Positions 1 to 6,178 of a DNA stretch of 6,334 nucleotides are shown here, piece by piece. Each line of letters begins with the position of its first letter. Within the stretch, counting starts at the first letter, position 1. A program made the position numbers and the translations under genes. Where the stretch lies: assembly GCA_021443285.1 (NCBI GenBank), contig JABUUG010000197.1, forward strand, positions 1 to 6,334. The letters are read 5' to 3'. The DNA comes from Bacteroidaceae bacterium (GTDB lineage: Bacteria; Bacteroidota; Bacteroidia; Bacteroidales; Bacteroidaceae). The notes under the pieces were generated by a model, which saw nothing but the letters and a program-made list of their open reading frames with translations, was not told where the DNA came from and searched no databases.

Positions 1-75
1 ATAGGTAATGTCTTTAACTCCTTTAACTCCCAACCTCAGTTACCACTCCTTTAACTCCACTTTTCTTTTAACTCC
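1..75 (-). repeat. Intergenic modular repeat, copy 1 (partial, reverse orientation)
   Basis: Positions 1-58 are the reverse complement of the outer part of the element seen at 4669 and 6179. Read on the minus strand they give GGAGTTAAA, the segment containing GTGGTAACTGAGGTTGG, two further 9-mers, GAC and the first bases of the core (ATTACCTAT). Compared by eye with the copy at 6179 it differs at 2 of 58 positions. One more TTTAACTCC unit stands apart at 67-75. The window edge cuts the core, so the other arm is not visible. The copy lies just after the stop codon of the 665-residue gene, filling the visible part of its downstream gap. Confidence 0.9.
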
Positions 76-81
76 TCTTCA

Positions 82-2079
82 TTACTCACTCTTCGTTAAA
101 ATTGAGGTCAGGAGGTCTTTTTGTGCTGGAGAGAGTGGCAGGTTGTAGCTTGCGGCAGAGGCGAAAATCTGCGCCGGCGTGTCTTTCGATTTGCGCAGCA
201 GGGAGAGGCCTCGTTTTACTTTGTCTGCAAGAATGTGGGATATGCCGAGGAAGTTATAGATGAAGTTGTCGGCACTGCCTTTCTCAAGAATCTGTTTCGC
301 GTAGTTGGCGGCCTTTTCGTTGTTGCCCGTCATTATGTATGCCTTTACGAGGGTGTGCAGCACGCTGTTGTCGTTCTCGTTCTTGAAAAAGAGGGCGAGG
401 AGGGCGTTGATGGCAGAGTCCTTGTAGGCGGCGAACTCGCGGTATAGCTCTGGTTTGGCGAAGCACGCTTTTGTTATGCCGTAGAGTGCCTGCACATTAT
501 GCTCGTCGGTGGCGAGAATGTCTTTGAGCAGTCCTATCGCATTTGCCTCTTCCCCGTCTATGCCTGCTGTGCTGTACGCCTTGAATATCCTGCCCTCCTG
601 TGTCTGCGGCTGCCATGAGCGCAGAAGGGCATTGTGTTCCTCTGTCTGTCCCACCTTCCTGAGAGTCTTGCATACGTTGATGGCGGTTTCTTCATACTCC
701 GGGCTGTTTGTTTCGAGGAATGCCTTCACGAACAGGCTGCGCGACATAGGGTCGAGAGGGTTGAAGAGATAGCGCGCGTATGGGCAGAGTTTGAAGAAGC
801 GGAATATGTCCTGCATGTATATGCGTCTGATATAGGTGGCATTGCGCTCAAAAGGCCCGGTGTTCCCCACTATCTCAAGCTGCGCATGACCGTCCTTTAT
901 CATTTTCTTCATGTCCTCCGGCAGTGTGCCTATTGCCTTCTGCATGGAGATGATGAAGGAGTACTTGTCGCTTTCGCAGAATGGTGTCTTGTCTGCCATA
1001 GACATTATGATTGTGGCGTCGTCGGGATTGCTTATCTCCGGCAGTTGTGGGTGTTCGCTGTAGAATGGGCAGAACCAGTTGAGTATTGTGCTGAAGAAGG
1101 GGTGCTGCTTTACATAGCGGAAACCGGAGAAGAAGAGGTCTGCGCCTTGTTCCTGAAGGTTCTTCATCCTCTTCATGGTTGCCTCCATCGCCTCCATGCT
1201 CTCTTCCTCCTTGTTGGGGTTGAGAATCTCGTCGAGTTTGTCGTGCTGCTTCCTTACGATGCGGTTGTTCTGGAAGTCGAACTCGCTGTTCTTGATGACG
1301 TCTGGCATTATCTCGTCCTGCATGATGCGCTCCACCCGCGGACTGTCGAGAGTGTAGATTAGTTGTCGCTGTATGGTGGCGAGGAGTGTCGGTGGCAGTG
1401 GGTATTGCTTCAGGTTGAAACTGCCGGTCTTTCTGTTTGCACAAAGCACAAAGCCTGTCAGGGCTTTCTGCTGGAGCGTCATGTTCTGGGCCTTCCTGTA
1501 TATGTTGTAGAGGAGTTCCGCCTTCCGCTTGTCGAAGATGTTTATGCAGGCGAGGGTTATGGCTGTAACCATTATCTGGGCATCAATGGTGTCGATGCTG
1601 TTCGACAGGATGGTTGCCTCAAGTGCGTCGGCGTTTTCTGTGTTCAGCTCAGGCATGATGAAGAGCTTTGCGAACATCAGCTTGCGGTATTCGTGCTGGC
1701 GGCTGTAAATCTCTTTCTGTTTCTGAATGCGTTGTGTGTCGTCAGCCTCAAGTTCCAGCATTGTAACATCAACGACGAAGTTCTCCAGCTGCGCGCGGAG
1801 GCTTGGGATGTTGAGCCCGTCGTTCAGGGCGTCTGCCACCATCTTCTGGTAGAAGGGGTTTCCTGCACAAAGCCCGTAGAGCTTCATCTTGTTTTCCAGT
1901 TTTTCCAGGCTGTTTTCCAGTTCGGCATACACTGCATCGAGCTGTGGGTCAATGTTGCCTTGCGCATAGAAATCCGTCATGCGCTGGAAGTTCTCCTCAA
2001 TGTTTGTGAGTTCACTGAGGAATGGGCTGCGCGAGTCGATAATCTTCTTTTTAAGGGACTGTATTTTTTCTGATAACAT
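82..2079 (-). CDS. Uncharacterised 665-residue cytoplasmic protein with TPR-like C-terminal helical repeats
   Basis: I do not recognise a named family. The ORF is intact, ATG at 2079-2077 to TAA at 84-82. The leader just upstream of the ATG is A-rich (AAAGAAAAGCT), typical of Bacteroidota starts, and no better start was seen. There is no signal peptide and no membrane helix, so the protein is probably cytoplasmic. The sequence reads as almost wholly alpha-helical. Residues about 45-68 and 280-312 are charged and could form coiled coil (the second includes the low-complexity run EEESMEAMEATMKRMK). Residues about 315-345 are aromatic-rich (FFSGFRY, HPFFSTILNWFCPFY). Residues about 500-633 look like degenerate tetratricopeptide repeats, clearest at about 571-604 (VKAYIMTGNNEKAANYAKQI) and 605-633. 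TPR-like folds usually bind proteins, so a scaffold role is possible, but that is inference. Both flanking gaps contain the modular repeat, which suggests a single-gene transcription unit. Confidence 0.85.
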   Translation of the reverse strand: MLSEKIQSLKKKIIDSRSPFLSELTNIEENFQRMTDFYAQGNIDPQLDAVYAELENSLEKLENKMKLYGLCAGNPFYQKMVADALNDGLNIPSLRAQLENFVVDVTMLELEADDTQRIQKQKEIYSRQHEYRKLMFAKLFIMPELNTENADALEATILSNSIDTIDAQIMVTAITLACINIFDKRKAELLYNIYRKAQNMTLQQKALTGFVLCANRKTGSFNLKQYPLPPTLLATIQRQLIYTLDSPRVERIMQDEIMPDVIKNSEFDFQNNRIVRKQHDKLDEILNPNKEEESMEAMEATMKRMKNLQEQGADLFFSGFRYVKQHPFFSTILNWFCPFYSEHPQLPEISNPDDATIIMSMADKTPFCESDKYSFIISMQKAIGTLPEDMKKMIKDGHAQLEIVGNTGPFERNATYIRRIYMQDIFRFFKLCPYARYLFNPLDPMSRSLFVKAFLETNSPEYEETAINVCKTLRKVGQTEEHNALLRSWQPQTQEGRIFKAYSTAGIDGEEANAIGLLKDILATDEHNVQALYGITKACFAKPELYREFAAYKDSAINALLALFFKNENDNSVLHTLVKAYIMTGNNEKAANYAKQILEKGSADNFIYNFLGISHILADKVKRGLSLLRKSKDTPAQIFASAASYNLPLSPAQKDLLTSILTKSE

Positions 2080-2092
2080 AGCTTTTCTTTAA

Positions 2093-2100
2093 GGGGGGGG
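2093..2100. other. Homopolymer of eight G (C8 on the gene strand) in the leader of the 665-residue gene
   Basis: Eight consecutive G on the plus strand lie 14-21 nt upstream of the ATG at 2079, between a TTTATAG stretch and the A-rich ribosome-binding zone. Mononucleotide runs of this length can slip during replication. Because it lies outside the coding sequence, a length change would alter leader or promoter spacing, not the reading frame. Whether it varies cannot be told from one sequence. Confidence 0.7.
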
Positions 2101-2114
2101 CTATAAATGGGAAA

Positions 2115-2162
2115 TTAAGGGAGTTAAAAGGAGTTAAGGGAGTTAAAGACAAATGACTTCTG
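2115..2162 (-). repeat. Half copy of the modular repeat
   Basis: This stretch has one 9-mer array (TTAAG, then GGAGTTAAAA at 2120-2129, GGAGTTAAG at 2130-2138 and GGAGTTAAA at 2139-2147). GAC and AAATGACTTCTG follow, matching the start of the copy-2 core (AAATGACTTTTCTG at 2218-2231). The sequence then diverges, and no opposite arm follows before the full copy begins at 2188. It has the same orientation as the full copy, separated from it by about 25 nt of unrelated sequence. It looks like a truncated or partly duplicated element. Its outer edge is 35 nt upstream of the start codon of the 665-residue gene. Confidence 0.85.
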
Positions 2163-2187
2163 CGCAAAAGGGTAATTTCTTTTATGG

Positions 2188-2314
2188 GGAGTTAAGGGAG
2201 TTAAAGGAGTTAAAGACAAATGACTTTTCTGAAGACAACTGCCTGAATCCAAACCATATAGGTAATGTCTTTAACTCCCTTAACTCCTTTAACTCCCTTA
2301 ACTCCTTTAACTTC
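2188..2314 (-). repeat. Intergenic modular repeat, copy 2 (complete core, reverse orientation)
   Basis: The left arm has three units, GGAGTTAAG, GGAGTTAAA and GGAGTTAAA (2188-2214), followed by GAC. The 49-nt core is 2218-2266. It is followed by GTC and a right arm of five units (2270-2314) alternating TTTAACTCC and CTTAACTCC and ending TTTAACTTC. Read on the minus strand, the core starts ATTACCTATATGGTTTG and ends GTCATTTGTC, aligning with the core at 4719-4766 but with clear internal divergence. This copy lacks the GTGGTAACTGAGG segment and has plain 9-mers in its place. Arms 2188-2217 and 2267-2296 can pair at 28 of 30 positions. It lies between the end of the binding-like gene (33 nt away) and the 665-residue gene. 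Confidence 0.92.
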
Positions 2315-2344
2315 ATATTAGTAGATCTTGCCTTTAGGTGCAGT

Positions 2345-3172
2345 CTAAAATTTCTCTTTCAGTACGTTCCTGAACTGTGGTGAGCATTTGCAGCGGCGGG
2401 CGATGAGGTCGGAGTAGTGTGCCACGCCGTGTTTCCTTATTAGCCTCATGGCTTCCTGATATGCCTTGTTGAATGCCTCTATTTCTTCCGGATGGGCTAT
2501 GTCCGGGCGTTGTATCAGATAAGCCTGTTCCTGTTTCTCGTAGAGCACTTCGCATCCCATCTTTTTGGCAAGGCTCAGCTGCGGTTCCGGCAGGAAGGTG
2601 GCGTCCAGTTCGTTGGCTTGCAGCATCTTCATTGAGATGTTCGGGTTGTTTATCTGTACGATATACACACTGTCGCGTTTCATCTTTATGCTGTCTATGC
2701 AGTGGTGGGCGGCGGCGGCAAAGCAGGAGTTGCGTGTTACGGCGAGAATCTTGTCCTTCAGTTGCGCCACCTTCGTGATGCGCGATTTCGGGTTGCTCAC
2801 CATTGCTATGCGGTAGGGTAGGGTGTCAAGCGTGTTCATTGCCGCATGTTTCCCGCTGACGAGCCATTCCGCCCTTTTGCTGTCCACGATAGCCATGTTC
2901 AGCTTTTCCTCCGCATACGCCATGTCGCAGGTCAGTTGGTCGTCGTAGTCCCTGATGGTTATGCTTACCTTCAGCGAGTCGAAGATGCTGTCTTCCTCGG
3001 CAATCCATATAGGCAGACTGCTCAGGTTGTTGGTTATGCCCAGCACAAAAGTGGTCTTGTGTTCAGGCTTCTCTTCGTCGTCTGCCACGAGAGTATTGTA
3101 TGTGTCGTATATGACATAGCTTATAAAGCCCGCTGCCAGTACAAAAGCGAATATGTATTTAAGTAGTCTCAT
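2345..3172 (-). CDS. Membrane-anchored type 2 periplasmic-binding-like protein (SsuA/THI5/NMT1-like)
   Basis: This 275-residue protein runs from ATG at 3172-3170 to TAG at 2347-2345. Residues about 4-22 form one hydrophobic helix (LLKYIFAFVLAAGFISYVIY) after a basic N-terminus, so it is either an uncleaved anchor or a signal peptide. No lipobox cysteine follows, unlike many Bacteroidota solute-binding proteins. From residue 41 it resembles substrate-binding proteins for small organic solutes: a first strand and helix (FVLGITNNLSSLPIWIAEED), a middle stretch VAQLKDKILAVTRNS (about 135-149) resembling the 'dL kGK kigv' segment, and LQANELDATFLPEPQLSLAK (about 184-203), resembling the 'l..GevDA.....P' signature of that fold. 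The ligand cannot be inferred. No ABC permease or ATPase gene is adjacent, so it may be an orphan sensor or partner a transporter elsewhere. It starts 58 nt after the radA stop codon, so cotranscription with radA is plausible. Fold assignment is moderate; transport function is a guess. Confidence 0.75.
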   Translation of the reverse strand: MRLLKYIFAFVLAAGFISYVIYDTYNTLVADDEEKPEHKTTFVLGITNNLSSLPIWIAEEDSIFDSLKVSITIRDYDDQLTCDMAYAEEKLNMAIVDSKRAEWLVSGKHAAMNTLDTLPYRIAMVSNPKSRITKVAQLKDKILAVTRNSCFAAAAHHCIDSIKMKRDSVYIVQINNPNISMKMLQANELDATFLPEPQLSLAKKMGCEVLYEKQEQAYLIQRPDIAHPEEIEAFNKAYQEAMRLIRKHGVAHYSDLIARRCKCSPQFRNVLKEKF

Positions 3173-3230
3173 TTAGTCTTTTCTTGAATGCCGTCTCCCT
3201 TACCTCGCATTAATCAATAATCATTAATTT
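3173..3230. other. Short radA to binding-protein intergenic gap without the modular repeat
   Basis: These 58 nt hold an AT-rich imperfect dyad around 3209-3229 (ATTAAT at each end) and, next to the downstream ATG, the A-rich AAGAAAAGACTAA expected of a Bacteroidota ribosome-binding zone. I see no hairpin followed by a U-run and none of the 9-mer units found in the other gaps. The simplest reading is an intra-operon spacer, but a weak internal promoter is not excluded. Confidence 0.5.
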
Positions 3231-4634
3231 TCACCCGAACAGTTCGCGCAGGGCCTCTTCCACTTTCCTCACGGGTACAATCTCTATGGTGAACTTCGAG
3301 AGGTCTGTGCCTTTGGTGTTGTGTCGGGGAATGATGATGCGTTGGAATCCGAGTTTCTCCGCCTCGGCAATGCGCTGCTCTATGCGCGACACGGGACGCA
3401 CCTCGCCGCTCAGTCCCACCTCTCCGCACAGTGCCACGCCAGCCTCTATCGGCGTATCCACATTGCTCGACAGCACTGCGGCTATGATGCTGAGGTCGAG
3501 GGCAAGGTCTGTGATGCGCATACCGCCTGCGATGTTCACAAACACGTCCTTCTGCACCAGCTTGAATCCCACACGCTTCTCCAAAACGGCGAGCAGCATG
3601 TTCAGGCGACGCTGGTCGAAGCCGGTGGCGGAACGCTGCGGTGTGCCGTAGGCGGCTGTGGATACAAGTGCCTGTGTCTCCACGAGGAACGGTCTTGCGC
3701 CCTCTATCGCGGCTGATATGGCAACTCCCGACAGTCCTTCGTGGTCTTCGTTAAGCAGAAGCTCGGAGGGGTTCGACACCTGCCGCAGACCGTTGTGCTG
3801 CATCTCGTAGATGCCCAGTTCCGACGTGCTGCCGAAGCGGTTCTTTATGCTGCGCAGTATTCGATAGATGTGGTGCTGGTCGCCCTCAAACTGTATAACC
3901 GTATCTACTATATGCTCCAGAATCTTCGGGCCGGCAAGTGTTCCTTCTTTTGTTATATGCCCGATAAGGAGAACGGGTGTGCCGCTCTGTTTGGCATAGC
4001 GCAGAAGCATTGCCGCACACTCCCTTACCTGCACTATGCTGCCGGGCGATGACTCCTGCGTGTCGGTGGCGATGGTCTGTATAGAGTCGATGATAAGGAT
4101 TTCCGGCTGGCTCTCCTTTATAGCCTCAAATATCTTCTCCAGTTGTGTCTCGCAGAGAATGTCTATGGTGTCATCCGCACCAGTGGACGGATGCATAAGC
4201 GGACTGGCTGCAAGTCTGTCTGCGCGCATCTTCAACTGCGATGCGCTCTCCTCCCCACTGACATACAGTATGCGCTTGCCCCGTATGTTCAGGACGGTCT
4301 GTAGTATGAGTGTGCTTTTGCCTATGCCCGGCTCGCCGCCAAGAAGCACTATGCTGCCCGGCACCAGACCACCGCCAAGCACGCGGTTCAGCTCCCCGTC
4401 GCCGAGGTCTATGCGCGGGTCGTTGTGGGCGGATATCTGCGAAAGTTTCTGTGGGCGGCAGTTGTTCAGGGGAGAACGCTTAAAGCCCCCACCCGCTGTT
4501 TCGGGAGAGGGGGCTTCAATCTTTATCTCTTTGAAGGTGTTCCATTGTCCGCACGATGGGCATTTGCCGAGCCATTTCACGGAGTCGTAGCCGCATTCCG
4601 TGCATACATAAGCCGTCTTCTGCTTCTTCACCAT
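3231..4634 (-). CDS. radA: DNA repair ATPase RadA (Sms)
   Basis: RadA is a cytoplasmic RecA-like, DnaB-type hexameric ATPase that promotes branch migration and processing of recombination intermediates with RecA. The protein has 467 residues, close to the family's usual 450-460, and looks complete (ATG 4634-4632, TGA 3233-3231). Domains in order: a four-cysteine zinc finger with C11, C14, C25 and C28 (CTEC...CPSC); a RecA-like ATPase core with Walker A GGEPGIGKST at 99-108 and Walker B ILIIDS at about 179-184; the RadA-specific KNRFG motif at 264-268; and a C-terminal Lon-protease-like domain from about 300 (KDVFVNIAGGMRITDLALDL at about 362-381; GEVGLSGEVRPV at about 404-415), which in RadA is structural and not proteolytic. 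All key motifs are intact. The start is supported by the zinc finger beginning a few residues later. The modular repeat ends 34 nt upstream of the ATG. Confidence 0.98.
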   Translation of the reverse strand: MVKKQKTAYVCTECGYDSVKWLGKCPSCGQWNTFKEIKIEAPSPETAGGGFKRSPLNNCRPQKLSQISAHNDPRIDLGDGELNRVLGGGLVPGSIVLLGGEPGIGKSTLILQTVLNIRGKRILYVSGEESASQLKMRADRLAASPLMHPSTGADDTIDILCETQLEKIFEAIKESQPEILIIDSIQTIATDTQESSPGSIVQVRECAAMLLRYAKQSGTPVLLIGHITKEGTLAGPKILEHIVDTVIQFEGDQHHIYRILRSIKNRFGSTSELGIYEMQHNGLRQVSNPSELLLNEDHEGLSGVAISAAIEGARPFLVETQALVSTAAYGTPQRSATGFDQRRLNMLLAVLEKRVGFKLVQKDVFVNIAGGMRITDLALDLSIIAAVLSSNVDTPIEAGVALCGEVGLSGEVRPVSRIEQRIAEAEKLGFQRIIIPRHNTKGTDLSKFTIEIVPVRKVEEALRELFG

Positions 4635-4668
4635 TGCTTAATCATTAGTGGAAACTGCTGTTAATTAT

Positions 4669-4841
4669 GGAGTTAAAGGAGTGGTAACTGAGGTTGGAAG
4701 TTAAAAGGAGTTAAAGACATTACCTATGTGGTTTGTGTTCAAATGTCTTCTGAGAAAAAGACATTTGTCTTTAACTCCTTTTACTTCTTTAACTCCTTTA
4801 ACTCCTTTAACTCCTTTAACTTCTTTAACTCCTTTAACTCC
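4669..4841 (+). repeat. Intergenic modular repeat, copy 3 (complete)
   Basis: This is the fullest copy. Left part: GGAGTTAAA (4669-4677), a segment containing GTGGTAACTGAGGTTGG, the variant GAAGTTAAAA (4697-4706), GGAGTTAAA (4707-4715), then GAC (4716-4718). The core (4719-4766) starts ATTACCTATGTGGTTTGTG. GTC follows at 4767-4769, then eight perfectly phased 9-mers (4770-4841): TTTAACTCC six times, with variants TTTTACTTC as unit 2 and TTTAACTTC as unit 6. The inner 13 bases of each arm (4707-4719 and 4766-4778) are perfectly complementary, and pairing continues outward. The element lies 25 nt after the amidohydrolase stop codon and 34 nt before the radA start, so it occupies nearly the whole gap. 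Confidence 0.95.
4740..4767 (+). other. Small hairpin inside the core of repeat copy 3
   Basis: CAAATGTC at 4740-4747 and GACATTTG at 4760-4767 are perfectly complementary (8 bp) around a 12-nt loop, TTCTGAGAAAAA. In copy 4 the corresponding left half is changed (CAAATAGTTAT), leaving about 5 bp. In copy 2 the pairing is not apparent. The hairpin is therefore not strictly kept across copies. It competes with the outer stem only at its last two bases. Confidence 0.6.
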
Positions 4842-4866
4842 CCCAAATATCTCCTTTATACCATAC

Positions 4867-6144
4867 CTAATTCACGAGCCTCTTTGCGCAGCGTGCCGCC
4901 TCATGCATTATGCGCTCTTCGTCGAGGGTGGTGAGGCTTCCGTTGTCAAGGAGTATCTTTCCGTCGCATATTACGGTGTTCACCGTTGCGCTCGATGCCG
5001 AATAAACCAACAGCGAAACGAGGTTATGGCGCGGACACCATGCGGCGCTGTTCAGGTCATGAAGCACGATGTCTGCCTTGAAGCCTGGGGCTATCTGGCC
5101 AGTCTCCGGCATGCTGAGGGCTATTGCGCCGTTGCGTGTCGCCATATTGAGCGAGTCGAGTGCGCTTACTGCCAAGGGGTCTCTCTTGGCGCATTTCTCA
5201 AGCATTGCGGCAATCTTCATCTCCTCAATCATGTCGAGGTTGTTGTTCGACGATGCGCCGTCGGTGCCGATGCCCACCACTACGCCTTCTTTCAGCAGTC
5301 GCGATACGGGCGAGGAACCGCTGGCGAGCTTCATGTTGCTTATCGGGTTGTGCGCCACGCGTATGTTGTATTTCTTTATTATGGCGAAGTCCTCATCGTT
5401 CAGGTGTACGCAGTGGGCGGCGAGGGTGCCGTTCTCAAAGATGCCCGACTGCTCAACATAGGCGAATGGACGCATGCCGTACTGCTTCAGGATGCCTTCT
5501 GTCTCGGCAACCGTCTCTGCCATGTGTATGTGTATCTCCGCTCCCACCTTCTGCGCCTCGGCGTTAATCTTCTTCAGGTAGTCGGGAGGGCAGGTGTAGG
5601 GCGCGTGCGGCGCGAACATCACCTTTATCCTGCCGCCTTCTGCGCCGTGGAAGTCCTTGAAGAACTGCGAACCTTCGGCTATCCTTGGGTTGTCAGGTTC
5701 TCCGAAGTCGAGCATACAGCTGCTCAGCGATGCGCGCAGTCCGGACTCTATGACCGTCTTTGCCACCTCGTCCATATATGGCCTGTACATATCGGCGAAG
5801 CAGGTGGTGCCGCTCTTTATCATCTCCACTGCCGCAAGCTGTGCGCCCCAGTAGATGTCTTCGCGTCCCATCTTTGCCTCTACGGGCCATATCTTGTTGT
5901 GCAGCCAGTCCATCAGCTCCATGTCATCAGCATAACTGCGGAACAGCGTCATCGACACGTGGGTATGTGCGTTTACAAAACCCGGCGTCAGGAATTTGTC
6001 CGTACCGTCTATGGTGCGGCCGGCATGGAAATCGGCGGGCACATCGCCCACATACTTTATGATGTCGCCCTCTATGGCTACATCGCATTTCTTCACTTCG
6101 CCCGATGGCAGAAACACCTCGGCGTTCTGTATCAGTATGTTCAT
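4867..6144 (-). CDS. mtaD: Amidohydrolase, probable 5-methylthioadenosine/S-adenosylhomocysteine deaminase
   Basis: The protein has 425 residues, in the family's normal range, from ATG 6144-6142 to TAG 4869-4867. Family members are zinc enzymes that hydrolytically deaminate methylthioadenosine and/or S-adenosylhomocysteine to the inosyl compound and ammonia, in the cytoplasm. It shows the amidohydrolase layout: a small N-terminal beta-sandwich (about 1-55), a TIM barrel, and a C-terminal return to the sandwich (APGFKADIVLHDL at about 352-364). Visible metal and catalytic residues are H60 and H62 in NAHTH, H207 in IHMAET with E210 as likely proton shuttle, H244 in AAHCVH, and D294 in GTDGASSNNNLDM. 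E89 in WPVEAK and H180 in FAPHAPYTC match substrate-contact positions known from the Thermotoga maritima TM0936 enzyme. Related amidohydrolases act on guanine, atrazine-type or other adenosine-like substrates, so exact specificity is less sure than the family. No methionine-salvage gene is nearby. Near-identical repeat copies flank the gene on both sides. Confidence 0.9.
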   Translation of the reverse strand: MNILIQNAEVFLPSGEVKKCDVAIEGDIIKYVGDVPADFHAGRTIDGTDKFLTPGFVNAHTHVSMTLFRSYADDMELMDWLHNKIWPVEAKMGREDIYWGAQLAAVEMIKSGTTCFADMYRPYMDEVAKTVIESGLRASLSSCMLDFGEPDNPRIAEGSQFFKDFHGAEGGRIKVMFAPHAPYTCPPDYLKKINAEAQKVGAEIHIHMAETVAETEGILKQYGMRPFAYVEQSGIFENGTLAAHCVHLNDEDFAIIKKYNIRVAHNPISNMKLASGSSPVSRLLKEGVVVGIGTDGASSNNNLDMIEEMKIAAMLEKCAKRDPLAVSALDSLNMATRNGAIALSMPETGQIAPGFKADIVLHDLNSAAWCPRHNLVSLLVYSASSATVNTVICDGKILLDNGSLTTLDEERIMHEAARCAKRLVN

Positions 6145-6178
6145 TCCTGTTTTTATCTTAGGGAAATATCTATTAACT

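Noticed and set aside
2080..2344. Canonical rho-independent terminators in the repeat stems
   Set aside because: The stems are AT-rich and long, and no stem is followed by a U-run in the transcript direction.
2153..2383. Small plus-strand frame across the 2080-2344 gap
   Set aside because: It consists mostly of translated repeat units and runs into the 3' end of the opposite-strand binding-protein gene; no ribosome-binding context or conserved product is apparent.
3209..3229. AT-rich palindrome between radA and the binding-protein gene as an operator
   Set aside because: The dyad is imperfect and its composition is so AT-rich that symmetry is expected by chance; no nearby regulator gene supports it.
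4770..4841. Possible CRISPR array
   Set aside because: The 9-mers are contiguous with no spacers, and CRISPR repeats are much longer; no cas genes are present.
4728..4934. Plus-strand small frame encoding FNSFNSFNS repeats
   Set aside because: It is one of the three readings of TTTAACTCC repeats; the array is intergenic and has the same structure in other copies without a conserved start or frame.
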